A stretch of DNA of 64,000 nt from an uncultured Bacteroidales bacterium. GTDB lineage: Bacteria; Bacteroidota; Bacteroidia; Bacteroidales; UBA932. Made by a program: the position numbers and the translations under genes. Below are positions 36,858 through 47,010 of the stretch, piece by piece. Positions within the stretch are counted from its first letter, which is position 1; each line of letters opens with the position of its first letter. The notes beneath the pieces were generated by a model. That model saw only the letters and a list, made by a program, of their open reading frames with translations. It ran no database searches and was not told where the DNA came from. The DNA lies in the NCBI GenBank assembly GCA_900320185.1, contig ONRD01000002.1, forward strand, positions 90,241-154,240, given 5' to 3'.

Positions 36858-38089
36858 ACATAAAGAGTCTGAAATACAGGACAAGAAGGTTATGTGCCTT
36901 CATCATCGGAGCGGTTTTCCTGCTCGCGGGCATGTTCAAGCTGCTCGATCCGGTAGGGGCGGGCCTTGTGATGGAGGAATATTTCCGTTTCCTCCATGTC
37001 ACTTTCATGATGCCTGCCGCCAAGGCCCTTGCCGTGGCGCTGGCCGTCTTCGAATGCATCCTCGGAGCAGCCCTGGTAACGGGGGTGTGGCGAAAGCCGG
37101 TCGCGGTCATAACCACTGTCGTCATAGGCCTTTTCTCAATCCTGACATTCGTGATGGCGGTCACGAAGTCCGAGATGGACTGCGGCTGCTTCGGAGAGGT
37201 GATCCATCTTACCTCCTGGCAGACATATTTCAAGAACCTCATCCTTCTCGCCCTTGCCCTCGTGGCTTTCGTGCCATACCGTAACCTTGGTAGCAACAAG
37301 AGACGTAAATTCGTGTCTTTCAGCATAGTGACAGTCTCGGTGATCGCTTTTGCCGTGTATTCCCTGACGACACTCCCGATGTGGGATTTCACGTCATTCG
37401 CACCCGGAAGCGAACTCCTTTCCGCCGGTTCCCCCAGCCAGTCCGATGCCTCGGACAGCGATGATTTCATAGCCACTTTCATCTACGAGAAGGATGGGCA
37501 GGAAGGCGCTTTCTCCCTTGACAGGCTTCCTGATTCGACATGGACTTTTGTCCGGACTGAGACTGTCCGGCGCAACCTTCCTTCCGACGATGCCGGTATC
37601 GCCCTTCTCTCTTTCTCCGATTCTTCGGGGACCTATTGCGACGAGTTGGCGGCAAAGGGCAATGTCCTTGTGCTTTCCGTCCATGATGTCGAAGGACTGA
37701 AAGGTGACGACTGGACCAGGATCTCCGGGACGGTGGAGGATGCTTCAGGGGCCGGATTCACACCTTTGCTCCTTGTCAGTTGCACAAAGGAGGCCTTCGA
37801 CAGCCTTTCCGTCCTTCTTCCGGAAGTCCGCTCGGCGATTGTCCCGTCGTTGTATTTCTCGGACAGGAAGACCCTGATAACGCTTAACCGCTCAAACGGC
37901 GGAGCCACATGGTTCAATGACGGGCAACTGATCCGGAAGTTCCACTTCAAGTCCCTGCCTTCGGACGAGGACCTTGTCAAGATGACAGGCGACGATCCCA
38001 CCGAGACGATGCTCAAGAACAAGACTGAAGGCCGCCTCCACTACCAGGGCTTCCTCCTCTATCTTTTTGCCGTCCTGCTCCTGTTGTAG
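36854..38089 (+). CDS. DoxX/MauE-like membrane protein (BT_3928-like)
   Basis: 411 residues. The N-terminal third has four membrane segments resembling DoxX/MauE (CAFIIGAVFLLAGMFKLLDPVGAGL at residues ~14-38, and the DCGCFGEV segment near 116-123, the redox-type Cys-Gly-Cys-Phe-Gly motif of MauE). A fifth hydrophobic segment (~155-172) leads into a soluble domain of about 200 residues with a thioredoxin-like alternation of strands and helices but no CxxC, and a final membrane helix (LHYQGFLLYLFAVLLLL). This layout is a Bacteroidota-specific protein without a known function; a role in envelope redox is inferred only from the MauE-like part. The gene is coupled to tmk and converges on infB across repeat array 2. 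Confidence 0.75.
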   Translation: MNIKSLKYRTRRLCAFIIGAVFLLAGMFKLLDPVGAGLVMEEYFRFLHVTFMMPAAKALAVALAVFECILGAALVTGVWRKPVAVITTVVIGLFSILTFVMAVTKSEMDCGCFGEVIHLTSWQTYFKNLILLALALVAFVPYRNLGSNKRRKFVSFSIVTVSVIAFAVYSLTTLPMWDFTSFAPGSELLSAGSPSQSDASDSDDFIATFIYEKDGQEGAFSLDRLPDSTWTFVRTETVRRNLPSDDAGIALLSFSDSSGTYCDELAAKGNVLVLSVHDVEGLKGDDWTRISGTVEDASGAGFTPLLLVSCTKEAFDSLSVLLPEVRSAIVPSLYFSDRKTLITLNRSNGGATWFNDGQLIRKFHFKSLPSDEDLVKMTGDDPTETMLKNKTEGRLHYQGFLLYLFAVLLLL

Positions 38090-38132
38090 ACTGCTGCAAG
38101 GCCCTTCCCTCAAATCACTGTCTCCCCCCCTT

Positions 38133-38540
38133 CAGACCCTCTGGCCACCCGCGGCCGTAAGCGGGAGGCGGTACGTGCAGCCTTGGAGCGGGGTGGTGTG
38201 AAGGAAAGAGTGGATATGCATGGTCGTAAGCGGTGTTGCCCTGAGGACCCTTGCCACCCGCGGCCGTAAGCGGGAGGCGGTACGAGCAGCCTTGGAGAGG
38301 GGTGGTGTGAAGGAAGTAGTGGATATGCATGGTCGTAAGCGGTGTTGTCCTGAGGACCCTGGCCATCCGCGGCCGTAAGCGGGAGGCGGTACGTGCAGCC
38401 TTGGAGCGGGGTGGTGTGAAGGAAAGAGTGGATATGCATGGTCGTAAGCGGTGTTGTCCTGAGGACCCTGGCCACCCGCGGCCGTAAGCGGGAGGCACCG
38501 CGCCGTCAGGCGTGGGGGGATGGAGCGAAGCGGAAGGTCC
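38133..38540. repeat. interspersed GC-rich repeat array 2 (four units)
   Basis: A truncated first unit (from about 38133) followed by units starting at 38233, 38342 and 38451. Units 2 and 3 are 109 bases, type A; the last is type B and ends GGAGCGAAGCGGAAGGTCC, identical in layout to the end of array 1. Small differences separate copies (for example GGAGCGGGGTGG versus GGAGAGGGGTGG, GAAAGAG versus GAAGTAG), alternating between units. On the minus strand the array is open in all three frames. It fills the space between the convergent DoxX-like and infB genes; bases 38090-38132 hold nothing recognisable. Confidence 0.9.
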
Positions 38541-38545
38541 CCATG

Positions 38546-38581
38546 AAAAAAAGAGGATGACCAGCCGATCATCCCCTTTAA
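38546..38581 (-). terminator. intrinsic terminator of the rimP-nusA-infB operon
   Basis: On the minus strand AAAGGGGATGA pairs with TCATCCTCTTT (one mismatch) and is followed by a run of T. It abuts the end of repeat array 2. Confidence 0.85.
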
Positions 38582-38631
38582 ACACAGGCTGCCGGAAAGC
38601 CACCGGCTCCCCTGGAGCAATCAACAAACGC

Positions 38632-41499
38632 TTAGTCCAGCGTCTGCTTGATCTCAGTCACGATGAATGCCTCGATGACATCTCCAGGCTTGATGTCGTT
38701 GAACTTCTCGATACCGATACCGCATTCCATCCCGGCAGACACGTCCTTCGCATCGTCCTTGCCCCTCTTCAGGGATGCAAGGTCGCCGGTGTAGACGACG
38801 ATACCGTCGCGGATGAGCCGGCACTGAGAGTTCTTGGAGATCTTGCCTTCGCGCACGAGGCAGCCGGCGATGGTCCCGACCTTGGAGATCTTGAATGTCT
38901 GCTTGACCTCGGCGGTTCCTGTCACTTCCTCCTTCTTGATAGGCTCCAGGAGTCCTTCGATACCGTCCTTGACATCATTGATGGCGTCGTAGATGACAGA
39001 GTAGAGGCGGATTTCTATCCCCTGGTCATCAGCAAGCTTCCTGGCATCGGTAGAGGGACGTACCTGGAATCCGATGATGACAGCATCCGAAGCTTCGGCC
39101 AGGATGACATCCGACTCGGAAATGGCACCTACCGCCTTGTGGATGACATTGACCCTGACCTGCTCGGTGGAAAGCTTGATGAGGGAGTCGGAAAGCGCTT
39201 CGACCGAACCATCCACATCACCCTTGACGATGACGTTGAGTTCCTTGAAGTTGCCGATGGCTATCCTCCTTCCGATCTCTTCGAGAGTCATGTGCTTCTG
39301 GGTCTTGATGCCCTGGATGCGGATCAGCTGCTCGCGCTTGTTGGCGATTGCCTTGGCTTCTTTCTCGTCGGACATGACGTTGAACTTGTCGCCCGCACTC
39401 GGAGCCCCGTTCAGACCAAGGATGGAAACAGGGGTGGAAGGACCGGCCTCCTTGACTTTCTGGCCGCGTTCATTGAACATGGCCTTGATCCTTCCGTAGT
39501 AGCAGCCGCTGAGCACCATGTCTCCAGTGTGGAGTGTCCCGTTCTGGACCAGGACCGTGGCAAGATAGCCCCTTCCCTTGTCAAGCGAGGACTCGATGAC
39601 GGCACCGACCGCGTTTTTCTTCGGGTTGGCCTTGAGGTCGAGCAAGTCGGTTTCGAGGAGCACCTTCTCGAGCAGTTTGTCGACGTCCAGACCCTTCTTC
39701 GCGGAAATTTCCTGGCTCTGGTACTTTCCACCCCAGGCCTCTGTCAGGATGTTCATCTGCGAGAGCTGCTGGTAGATCTTCTCAGGCTGGGCTCCCGGCT
39801 TGTCGATCTTGTTGATGGCGAAGACCATGGGCACTCCGGCTGCCTGGGCGTGGTTGATAGCCTCCACTGTCTGCGGCATCACAGCGTCGTCTGCGGCGAT
39901 GATGATGATGGCAAGGTCGGTCAGCTGTGCTCCACGCGCACGCATGGCGGTAAATGCCTCATGTCCGGGGGTGTCGAGGAAAGTGATGCGACGGCCGTCC
40001 GGCAGCTTGACATTGTAGGCGCCGATGTGCTGGGTAATGCCTCCCGCCTCACCTGCGATCACGTTGGACTTGCGGATGTAGTCGAGCAGGGAAGTCTTGC
40101 CATGGTCGACATGGCCCATCACCGTGATGACCGGAGGCCTTGGTACAAGGTCTTCCTCTTTGTCCTCCTGGCCGCCCTGGTCGATTTCCTCAGTGAGTTC
40201 GGCAGTCACGAACTCCACCTTGTAGCCGAACTGCTCGGCCACGAGGACGAGGGCTTCCGCGTCCAGCCTCTGGTTGATGGACACCATCAGTCCGAGGTCC
40301 ATGCAAGCCTTGATCACCTCGTTGACCGGGGTGTTGTTCATCAGGGTGGCAAGGTCGTTGACCGTAACGAATTCCGTCACCTTGAGGACGGTCTTCTCCG
40401 CCATCTCCTGCTGCATCTCCTCAAGGGACTTGGCCGCCGCCTGCTCTCTCTTCTCCTTCCTGTACTTGGCTCCGAAGTTGTTCTTCTTGTTGTCGTTCAT
40501 CCTGGCGTAGGTCTCTTTGACCTGCTTCTGGATTTCCTTCTGCATCGCCTCCTGCTCCTCTTCGGTCATTGCAGGCTTGAAGCGGTCTGCGCCGCGCGAA
40601 CGTTTCCGGCCCTTCCCCTGGTCCTGTGCCTGGGACTGGCGCGGATCCTTCTTCGCGTTCTTGTCCTTCCTGGAGTTGTTGTCTGCCTGCTTGCCTTCCT
40701 TGGCGACATCAACCTTCTGGCTGCCCTTGGTGATCCTTTCCCTCTTCTTGAGGGGCTTCTTCTCGAACTGGGACATGTCGATCTTTCCAAGGACCTTGAA
40801 TCCGGGCACTGCCGCTGAAGCGTCGTCTCCTGACTCGGATTTCGCTTCCTCGGCCGGAGCGCTTGACTCTTCCGCCTTCTTCTCTTCCTCAGGTTTCCCG
40901 GAATCCGCTCCTTCCTTGCCGGAGTCGTCCTTCTCGGCGGGAACCCGTTCCTCTGCAGGGGTTGGGACTGAGGAAGGTTCCACGGAAGGTTCTGCATTGG
41001 CTTGCGCCTGCGGCTCCTGCTGAGGTGCCTGTACCGGCTCTTCGGCAGGCTCCGGTATCGCTACGGGCTCCGGTTCCGGTTCAGGTTCCGCAACAGGTTC
41101 AGGTACCTCGGCAGGCTCCGGCTCTGCTACAGGCTCCGGAACAGGTTCCGGCTTGGGCTCGGGTTTCGGTTCCGGCTTCTGGACCGGAGTGAAGACATTG
41201 CTCTTGATGACGGTCTCGCGGGCAGGCTCGTAGAAGTCGTCGTCCTTGTTGTCTTCCTGCTGTTTACGGGAGGTCTTCTCAAGGATTTCCGTGAGCTTGA
41301 TCTCCACTTTCTCGGATGCTTCCTTCATCTCGAGGTCCTTGCCGAACTGCTTCTCGATGTCTGCGAGATACTCATCCGAGATCTTTGCGTTCGGATTGCC
41401 CTCTTCGACATCGGCGCCCTTGCTCTTGAGGAAGTCCACGAGATTCTGGAGTCCGATGTTGTATTTCCTGATAATCTTGCTTATTCTGATATCTGCCAT
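38632..41499 (-). CDS. infB: translation initiation factor IF-2
   Basis: 955 residues from ATG 41499; a TTG at 41505 is in frame but not needed. N-terminal IF2N-type helical domain ([24 protein letters not shown]), then a long low-complexity spacer (~95-190) of Pro/Glu/Pro/Ala-Val repeats ([10 protein letters not shown]-like), then a Lys/Arg-rich part, then the GTPase core: [12 protein letters not shown] near 455 (G1), DTPGHEAF (G3), NKIDKPGA (G4). The C-terminal domains II-IV bind fMet-tRNA. It ends the rimP-nusA-infB operon, the order found across bacteria, and follows nusA by 28 bases. Confidence 0.97.
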   Translation of the reverse strand: MADIRISKIIRKYNIGLQNLVDFLKSKGADVEEGNPNAKISDEYLADIEKQFGKDLEMKEASEKVEIKLTEILEKTSRKQQEDNKDDDFYEPARETVIKSNVFTPVQKPEPKPEPKPEPVPEPVAEPEPAEVPEPVAEPEPEPEPVAIPEPAEEPVQAPQQEPQAQANAEPSVEPSSVPTPAEERVPAEKDDSGKEGADSGKPEEEKKAEESSAPAEEAKSESGDDASAAVPGFKVLGKIDMSQFEKKPLKKRERITKGSQKVDVAKEGKQADNNSRKDKNAKKDPRQSQAQDQGKGRKRSRGADRFKPAMTEEEQEAMQKEIQKQVKETYARMNDNKKNNFGAKYRKEKREQAAAKSLEEMQQEMAEKTVLKVTEFVTVNDLATLMNNTPVNEVIKACMDLGLMVSINQRLDAEALVLVAEQFGYKVEFVTAELTEEIDQGGQEDKEEDLVPRPPVITVMGHVDHGKTSLLDYIRKSNVIAGEAGGITQHIGAYNVKLPDGRRITFLDTPGHEAFTAMRARGAQLTDLAIIIIAADDAVMPQTVEAINHAQAAGVPMVFAINKIDKPGAQPEKIYQQLSQMNILTEAWGGKYQSQEISAKKGLDVDKLLEKVLLETDLLDLKANPKKNAVGAVIESSLDKGRGYLATVLVQNGTLHTGDMVLSGCYYGRIKAMFNERGQKVKEAGPSTPVSILGLNGAPSAGDKFNVMSDEKEAKAIANKREQLIRIQGIKTQKHMTLEEIGRRIAIGNFKELNVIVKGDVDGSVEALSDSLIKLSTEQVRVNVIHKAVGAISESDVILAEASDAVIIGFQVRPSTDARKLADDQGIEIRLYSVIYDAINDVKDGIEGLLEPIKKEEVTGTAEVKQTFKISKVGTIAGCLVREGKISKNSQCRLIRDGIVVYTGDLASLKRGKDDAKDVSAGMECGIGIEKFNDIKPGDVIEAFIVTEIKQTLD

Positions 41500-41527
41500 A
41501 TTCAACCCCTTGTGTTTTATTGTTCTA

Positions 41528-42793
41528 TTATTCTTCGAATTCAGCCCTGAGTATCCTGAACACCTCGGCCACGGTCTCGTCCTCGAGGTCGGCCCTCTTG
41601 GCTATGTCTTCGGGCGTGAATGCCAGCACGCTCTTCGCAGTGTCGCATCCAATAGCCTCGAGACGGTCGATGACCCACTGGTCGATTTCGTTGCTGAATT
41701 CGCTCAGAAGGACATCCTCTTCCTCGTCGAGGCTGTCGTTGCCGATCTCCCTCCAAACCTCGATCTCCCTTCCGACGAGCATGCCGGCCAGCTTGATGTT
41801 GCAGCCGCCGCGTCCGATACCTTTCTTTACCTCGTCAGGCTGCATGTAGACCTTTATCTTGTCCTGGTCTGAGGAACCGAGGTCGATCGAAGACACCCTT
41901 GCAGGATTGAGCGCCCTCTGGATGAGAAGCTGGGTGTTCGTGGTCCACTGGAGGACATCGATGTTCTCGTTGCGGAGTTCCCTGACGATGCCGATGATCC
42001 TGGAGCCCTTCACGCCGATGCAGGCGCCGATGGGATCGATCCTTTCATCGTAGGACTCCACGGCGACCTTGGCGCGCTCCCCGGGCACCCTCACCACCTT
42101 CTTGATGGTGATCAGGCCGTCGAGGATCTCGGGTACTTCCTGTTCGAAAAGTTTCTCGAGGAATTCGTTGGATGTCCTGGAAAGGGTGATGTACGGGGTC
42201 GTGTTGTTCTTCATCTCCACGCTCTTGATGATGGCGCGGATGGTGTCTCCCTTCTTGAACCTCTCTCCGGGAATCTGCTCGGCCTTCGGGAGGTGCAGCT
42301 CGTTGCTGTCCTCGTCGAGGATGATGACTTCCTTGGACCAGGTCTGGTAGATCTCGCCGGTGAAGATCTCTCCGACCCTGTCGGAATATGCCTTGAATAC
42401 ATTGGCTTTGTCGATGTCCATGATACGGCCCTGGAGGTTCTGCCTTATGTTCAGGATGCCCCTTCTGCCGAAGGACTCAAGGCTCAGCTTGCGGGTGTAG
42501 ACATCGCCGATCTCGTAGTCGTCGTCGCCGGTCTCGGCCGCGATCTGGTCGATCGTGATCTGGGTGTTGGGGTTCTCCACTTCCTCGACCACGTCGAAAT
42601 TCTGGTAGATCTCGCAGTCTCCCTTGTCGACGTTGATGATCACGTCGAAGTTGTCGGAGGAGCCGTAGGTCTTGGCGATCTGCGTAAGGAAGACATCCTT
42701 GAGCACGCCCATCATGACCGGCCTGTCGATGTTCTTCTCTTCCTTGAAGTCCTTGAAAGCGTCAATGAGAGTGATAACTTCTTTCTTTTCCAT
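41528..42793 (-). CDS. nusA: transcription termination/antitermination factor NusA
   Basis: 421 residues: N-terminal RNA-polymerase-binding domain (~1-130), S1 domain (~135-200, [39 protein letters not shown]), and two KH domains (~230-350) with the signature [20 protein letters not shown]. The C-terminus continues with an HhH-like helix set ([21 protein letters not shown]) but not with long acidic repeats, as is usual in Bacteroidota. It lies 19 bases after rimP. Confidence 0.96.
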   Translation of the reverse strand: MEKKEVITLIDAFKDFKEEKNIDRPVMMGVLKDVFLTQIAKTYGSSDNFDVIINVDKGDCEIYQNFDVVEEVENPNTQITIDQIAAETGDDDYEIGDVYTRKLSLESFGRRGILNIRQNLQGRIMDIDKANVFKAYSDRVGEIFTGEIYQTWSKEVIILDEDSNELHLPKAEQIPGERFKKGDTIRAIIKSVEMKNNTTPYITLSRTSNEFLEKLFEQEVPEILDGLITIKKVVRVPGERAKVAVESYDERIDPIGACIGVKGSRIIGIVRELRNENIDVLQWTTNTQLLIQRALNPARVSSIDLGSSDQDKIKVYMQPDEVKKGIGRGGCNIKLAGMLVGREIEVWREIGNDSLDEEEDVLLSEFSNEIDQWVIDRLEAIGCDTAKSVLAFTPEDIAKRADLEDETVAEVFRILRAEFEE

Positions 42794-42812
42794 GTTGATG
42801 TATTTCTGTGTT

Positions 42813-43295
42813 TTATTTGTCGAATGTTATGTGCGGCATCACGGAATTGATCCTTTCGAAGGAGAAGCGGTCTTCGTGCTCCACGGCCACCTTTTTCTTC
42901 TTCCCTTCCGGAACTTCCTTGACGGTGTAGCGGAGGCATATTCCCTCTTTGTCGGCCCCGGTAAGGACGCCCACGAGTTTCATTCCGCCCTTGAGGCGTA
43001 CTTCCACCGTCGAGCCTGTAGCCTTGGCGAACTGGGCCGGAACCTTGAAAGGCTGGTCCAGGCCTGCCGAGGTAACGGTCAGGGAATAGTCGTGCTCATC
43101 CCTGTCGAAGGCCTCGAGGAAAGCATCGTTGATGCTTTCGCAGTCTTCCAGGCTCACGTCGCCTTCTTCCTTCTCTATGGCCACGAGGATGTCGTCATCC
43201 TTGCCGATCCTTGCCTCCACGAGGAAGCATCCCCTCCGGGCGAGGACGGGTTCGATGGCCTTTGCTATTTCTTCCGTTGTCATGTTGTCCTTCAT
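42813..43295 (-). CDS. rimP: ribosome maturation factor RimP
   Basis: 160 residues. Two-domain RimP layout: N-terminal alpha/beta domain with the conserved CESINDAFLEAFD helix after VSLEDCE, the DYSLTVTSAGLDQPFK signature near residues 70-85 (usually YxLEVSSPGxxRPL), and a C-terminal Sm-like barrel. It helps 30S maturation. ATG 43295 and 43283 are both possible starts. First gene of the operon with nusA and infB; a -7 box lies upstream at 43346. Confidence 0.93.
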   Translation of the reverse strand: MKDNMTTEEIAKAIEPVLARRGCFLVEARIGKDDDILVAIEKEEGDVSLEDCESINDAFLEAFDRDEHDYSLTVTSAGLDQPFKVPAQFAKATGSTVEVRLKGGMKLVGVLTGADKEGICLRYTVKEVPEGKKKKVAVEHEDRFSFERINSVMPHITFDK

Positions 43296-43345
43296 AAAAC
43301 AAAGATAGGAGACGCCCCTGCGTCACCTATCTCTCTCAACGGTTG

Positions 43346-43353
43346 CAAATATA
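43346..43353 (-). promoter_or_regulatory. -7 promoter box of rimP-nusA-infB
   Basis: Minus-strand TATATTTG, exact consensus, about 50 bases before the rimP start. On the plus strand TTG at 43362-43364 with TTACTTTG at 43386-43393 (one mismatch) probably serves lpxD. Confidence 0.6.
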
Positions 43354-43418
43354 AGGATATTTTGGCAATTATGAAAATTAATTGCTTACTTTGCAAACCT
43401 TTTCAACTGATTTGAACC

Positions 43419-44420
43419 ATGAAGATGGAGTTAACCGCCAAGCAGATCTCCCAGATTCTGAGGGGGACCGTAGATGGCGACCCGGACGCTAAAGTAACCT
43501 CTTTCGCCAAGATAGAACACGGCAAGGCCGGACAGCTTTGTTTCTTTGCCAACCCGAAATACGAAAGGTTCGTCTACACTTGCAAGGCGAGCGTCCTTCT
43601 CGTCAACAAGGATTTCAAGCCTTCCGGGACGGTCGCCCCTACCATGGTCAGGGTCGATGACGCCTACAAGGCCCTTGCCGACCTTCTGAAGTATGTTTCG
43701 TCAAAGAACCATACGGAAGGCAGGCACAGGGGGCTGTTCTCCCGTCGCTTCTTCACCAGCAGGATCGGCAGGAAGGTTTATGTCGGAAGCCATACCTACA
43801 TCGGGCATCACGCCACCGTCGGGGACTATACGAAGATCTATGAGAATGTCTACGTCGGTGACAACACCACGATCGGCAGCAACTGCATCATCTATCCGGG
43901 AGTCGTGATCTATCCCGGGATGGTGATAGGGAACAACGTGATCATCCATGCGAATGCCGTCATCGGCTCCGACGGTTTCGGAAACGCTCCTCTCCCGGAC
44001 GGTTCATGGGAAAAGATCGAGCATCTGGGGAATGTCGTGATCGGCGACAACGTGGAGATCGGTGCCGGCACCACCATCGACCGCTCCGAGATGGAGTCGA
44101 CCATCATCGGGAACGGAGTGAAGATAGACAACCTGTGCCAGATAGCGCACAACGTCCAGATCGGGGACCACACCGTCATGGCGGCCCAGTGCGGGATCGC
44201 CGGTTCTACCAAGATAGGGAAATACTGCATCCTGGCCGGCCAGGTCGGGATTGCGGGACATCTTACCATCGCGGACCACACCACCATCGGAGCCCAGTGC
44301 GGCGTTATCGGCAACATCCGCAAGGAAGGCCAGGTCCTCCTCGGCTCTCCTTCCATGCCGTTGAAGGACTACCTCCGCAGCTACGCCGTCTTCAAGCAGC
44401 AAGGCCGACAGGACGACTGA
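43419..44420 (+). CDS. lpxD: UDP-3-O-(3-hydroxyacyl)glucosamine N-acyltransferase
   Basis: 333 residues. An N-terminal uridine-binding domain (~1-100) is followed by many left-handed beta-helix hexapeptide repeats ([40 protein letters not shown]), and the catalytic His is in the [13 protein letters not shown] segment near residue 240. The C-terminal helix ends [16 protein letters not shown]. LpxD adds the second acyl chain in lipid A synthesis. It starts the lpxD-lpxC-lpxA group, although lpxC has its own promoter. Confidence 0.95.
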   Translation: MKMELTAKQISQILRGTVDGDPDAKVTSFAKIEHGKAGQLCFFANPKYERFVYTCKASVLLVNKDFKPSGTVAPTMVRVDDAYKALADLLKYVSSKNHTEGRHRGLFSRRFFTSRIGRKVYVGSHTYIGHHATVGDYTKIYENVYVGDNTTIGSNCIIYPGVVIYPGMVIGNNVIIHANAVIGSDGFGNAPLPDGSWEKIEHLGNVVIGDNVEIGAGTTIDRSEMESTIIGNGVKIDNLCQIAHNVQIGDHTVMAAQCGIAGSTKIGKYCILAGQVGIAGHLTIADHTTIGAQCGVIGNIRKEGQVLLGSPSMPLKDYLRSYAVFKQQGRQDD

Positions 44421-44431
44421 CCCTTCAGTCC

Positions 44432-44462
44432 TTGATTATTCCAAATATAATGGCTACCTTTG
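44432..44462 (+). promoter_or_regulatory. promoter of lpxC
   Basis: TTG at 44432-44434, 20-base spacer, TACCTTTG at 44455-44462. Transcription from about 44468 excludes ATG 44460 as the start of LpxC. Confidence 0.75.
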
Positions 44463-44498
44463 CAGACTGCAGCGAAAATGCAGCCTGACTGGATGGAA

Positions 44499-45422
44499 AT
44501 GACGCCAAAGAAGCAAATGACCCTTTCGGGAGAATATTCTTTCGAAGGGAAGGGACTGCATACCGGGAAGGTTTCCCGGATGATCCTCAAACCGGCACCT
44601 GCCGGGACCGGAATCGTTTTCCGGAGGACGGACATCGGCCCCGGTGCGGTCGTGGAAGCTGTTGCGGAGAATATCTCTTCCACCGAAAGGAGCACCACCA
44701 TCTCGAAGGGAGAGGCTTCCGTCTCGACCATCGAACACGTGATGTCCGCACTCACGGGCCTGGGTGTCGACAACGCCATCGTCGATATCGACAACGTGGA
44801 GGTCCCGATCCTTGACGGCAGCGCCCGTTTCTACGCCGAGGCTCTGTCCAGGGACGGATTGACGGAACAGGATGCCGCCCGCAGGTACATCACCCTCGAA
44901 AAGGAGATTGAAGTCAAGGACGAGGCGACGGGAGCCTGGGTCAAGGTGACACCAGCTCCGGCCCCTTCTTTTGACATTACCGTAGATTTCGGTTCCAGGA
45001 TCCTCGGGGTCCAGTCTGCCAGGTGGGACATGGGCGTCGATTATGCAGAACAGCTTGCGCCGTGCCGCACCTTCGTCTTCTTCCACGAGATAGCCATGCT
45101 TTTCCGTCACAACCTGGTAAAGGGCGGCGATGTGGACAATGCGATAGTGATAGTGGAGCATCCGGTTTCAGAGGCCGACCTGTCCGAACTGTCCCGGCTG
45201 TTCAATCTCCCTAAACTCGAAGTCAGGGAAGGTTACCTGAACAACCTTACGCTCCATTTCCCGGATGAATGCGGACGGCACAAGTTGCTGGACCTTATCG
45301 GTGACATGAGGCTTGCCGGTGGTTACATGAATGCTGCCGTCACTGCCTTCAAGCCGGGACACACCATCAATTCAAGGCTTACCAAGGCTGTCAGGTGCCA
45401 TATTTCGAACAAAGGATTCTAA
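44499..45422 (+). CDS. lpxC: UDP-3-O-acyl-N-acetylglucosamine deacetylase, without the FabZ fusion
   Basis: About 307 residues. Zinc and catalytic sites: STIEHVMSAL near residue 70, the HKLLDLIGD motif near 265 and KPGHTINS near 293. LpxC performs the committed step of lipid A synthesis. In Bacteroides, Porphyromonas and flavobacteria LpxC is normally fused to a C-terminal FabZ dehydratase (about 460 residues); here the protein stops 16 residues after the last catalytic His and lpxA follows in 14 bases, so the fusion is absent. The promoter at 44432 excludes ATG 44460; starts at 44478, 44493 or 44499 remain, and 44499 (MTPKKQMTLSGEYSFEG) best matches homologues. Confidence 0.95.
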   Translation: MTPKKQMTLSGEYSFEGKGLHTGKVSRMILKPAPAGTGIVFRRTDIGPGAVVEAVAENISSTERSTTISKGEASVSTIEHVMSALTGLGVDNAIVDIDNVEVPILDGSARFYAEALSRDGLTEQDAARRYITLEKEIEVKDEATGAWVKVTPAPAPSFDITVDFGSRILGVQSARWDMGVDYAEQLAPCRTFVFFHEIAMLFRHNLVKGGDVDNAIVIVEHPVSEADLSELSRLFNLPKLEVREGYLNNLTLHFPDECGRHKLLDLIGDMRLAGGYMNAAVTAFKPGHTINSRLTKAVRCHISNKGF

Positions 45423-45436
45423 CACAAGGATACGTA

Positions 45437-46249
45437 ATGAACAAGATTTCTCCCCAGGCTTATGTGAGTCCCAAGGCCAAACTCGGGGACAACGTCGAGG
45501 TCTGCCCCTTCGCTTTCATCGATGACGATGTAGAGATCGGTGATGGCTGCAAGATCCATCCCCATGCCGTGGTGTACCAATATGTCAAGATGGGAAAGAA
45601 CTGCCAGGTCTTCCCCGGCGCAGTGGTGGGAGCCATCCCGCAGGACCTGAAATATGAAGGCGAGGTCACTTATGTCGAACTCGGGGACAATGTAACAGTA
45701 CGCGAATGTGCTACCATCAACCGCGGCACCAAGGCCAGCGGAAAGTACGTTACCAAGATTGGAAGCGATACCTTGATCATGTCCTATGTCCATGTGGCGC
45801 ATGACTGCGAGATTGGAAACCACTGCATCCTGGTGAGCTACGTCGGCATTGCCGGAGAGACGGTCATCGAGGACTGGGCGATCATCGGAGGCGGCGCAAA
45901 GGCCCATCAGTTCTCCAAGGTCGGCTGCCACGCGATGGTGGGCGGAATGTCCAAGATCAACAAGGACATCCCTCCGTACGCCCTTTGCGGCAGGGAACCT
46001 ATCAGCTATGCCGGGGTCAACATCGTAGGGCTTCGCAGAAGGGGATTCTCCCCGGAGGTAATCCGCAACATCAAGGACATCTACGACACGATCTACTATT
46101 CCGGCTACAACATCTCGGACGGCTGCGCCAAGGTGGAGGCCGGCTTCCCCCAGAGCGAGGAAAGGGATACCATCCTCAATTTCATCAAGAACTCCAAGAG
46201 AGGGATCATCAGGGCCTACGACGGCAAGCTCAAGGGCGAGATCGACTGA
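45437..46249 (+). CDS. lpxA: acyl-ACP--UDP-N-acetylglucosamine O-acyltransferase
   Basis: 270 residues from ATG 45437. Hexapeptide-repeat helix from the N-terminus (GDNVEVCPFAFIDDDVEIGDG), the family segment AVVGAIPQDLKYEGE, the catalytic His in YVHVAHDCEIGN near residue 122, and the LpxA-type C-terminus (VGLRRRGFSPEVIRNIKDIYDTIYYSG). It attaches the first 3-hydroxyacyl chain to UDP-GlcNAc. An open frame extends upstream to 45395 but overlaps lpxC. The WbqC-like gene follows after 2 bases. Confidence 0.96.
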   Translation: MNKISPQAYVSPKAKLGDNVEVCPFAFIDDDVEIGDGCKIHPHAVVYQYVKMGKNCQVFPGAVVGAIPQDLKYEGEVTYVELGDNVTVRECATINRGTKASGKYVTKIGSDTLIMSYVHVAHDCEIGNHCILVSYVGIAGETVIEDWAIIGGGAKAHQFSKVGCHAMVGGMSKINKDIPPYALCGREPISYAGVNIVGLRRRGFSPEVIRNIKDIYDTIYYSGYNISDGCAKVEAGFPQSEERDTILNFIKNSKRGIIRAYDGKLKGEID

Positions 46250-46251
46250 GC

Positions 46252-46902
46252 ATGCTTCTGAGCATAGCCTATTTCCCACCGATAAGCTATTTCGTCATGA
46301 TGGCGAAAGGCATGAAGTTTACGGCAGACGGCATAATACCGTCTGCCGTCACTTTGGAAGCATGCGAGACTTACCGCAAGCAGACCTGGCGCAACCGTTG
46401 CCGCATCTGTTCCGCTTCCGGCCCGGAGTACCTCAATTTCCCCATCGTCCATGAGAACGGCCACGAGCTTCCCATAAGGGAGATCAAGGTGGATTATTCC
46501 ACTCCGTGGGTCGTACGCACCCAGAGGACGATATCTTCAGCCTACGATTCCTCCGCCTATTTCGCCTATTACAAGGATGAGCTTTTCTCCATCCTGGAGT
46601 CAAGGCCGCAGACCCTGTTCGAACTCGACCTCGAAATCATCCGCTTCTTCCTCCGCAAGACAGGGGTTGCCGCTGACATCTCGTTCACTACATGCTACCG
46701 TTTTCCCCAGGAGGCCGGGCCGGAAGACTACAGGGAAGCGATCCATCCCAAGAAGCCTGACTTCATACTAGAACAGGAGGGACTTTTAAAACCGTACTTC
46801 CAGGTCTTTGCCGGGAAGTACGGTTTCATTGCGAATCTGTCAATCATGGACCTTCTTTTCAACGAAGGTCCGGAGAGCATCCTCTACCTTCGGAAGGCCT
46901 GA
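46252..46902 (+). CDS. WbqC-like family protein
   Basis: 216 residues. Matches the WbqC-like family by its opening (LSIAYFPPISYFVMMAKG), an N-W/R-C-R segment (YRKQTWRNRCRICSASGPEYLNFPI), the DYSTPWVVRTQRTISSAYDSSAYFAYYKDEL block near residue 80-110, and a final NLSIMDLLFNEGPESILYL. The family occurs near envelope-polysaccharide genes and has no proven enzyme activity. The conserved Cys and His residues of the YRKQTWRNRCRICS stretch could bind metal. It is coupled to lpxA by a 2-base gap, so lipid A or surface-glycan work is likely. Confidence 0.85.
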   Translation: MLLSIAYFPPISYFVMMAKGMKFTADGIIPSAVTLEACETYRKQTWRNRCRICSASGPEYLNFPIVHENGHELPIREIKVDYSTPWVVRTQRTISSAYDSSAYFAYYKDELFSILESRPQTLFELDLEIIRFFLRKTGVAADISFTTCYRFPQEAGPEDYREAIHPKKPDFILEQEGLLKPYFQVFAGKYGFIANLSIMDLLFNEGPESILYLRKA

Positions 46903-47010
46903 CCGGAGACTGTTGTATCCGTCAGGTCCTTCCAACGTGCCCGAGTGCGGACACACCTACCTTGAGGCGGCCTCCGCCTGCCGGGATGCAGGGCCACCCG
47001 ATGGAGGGCT

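Noticed and set aside
38115-38627. Overlapping open frames across repeat array 2
   Set aside because: They follow the repeat in three frames; no start signals and no protein-like sequence beyond the repeat.
38512-40818. 768-codon plus-strand open frame opposite infB
   Set aside because: Shadow of infB; the translation is composition-driven with no known motifs.
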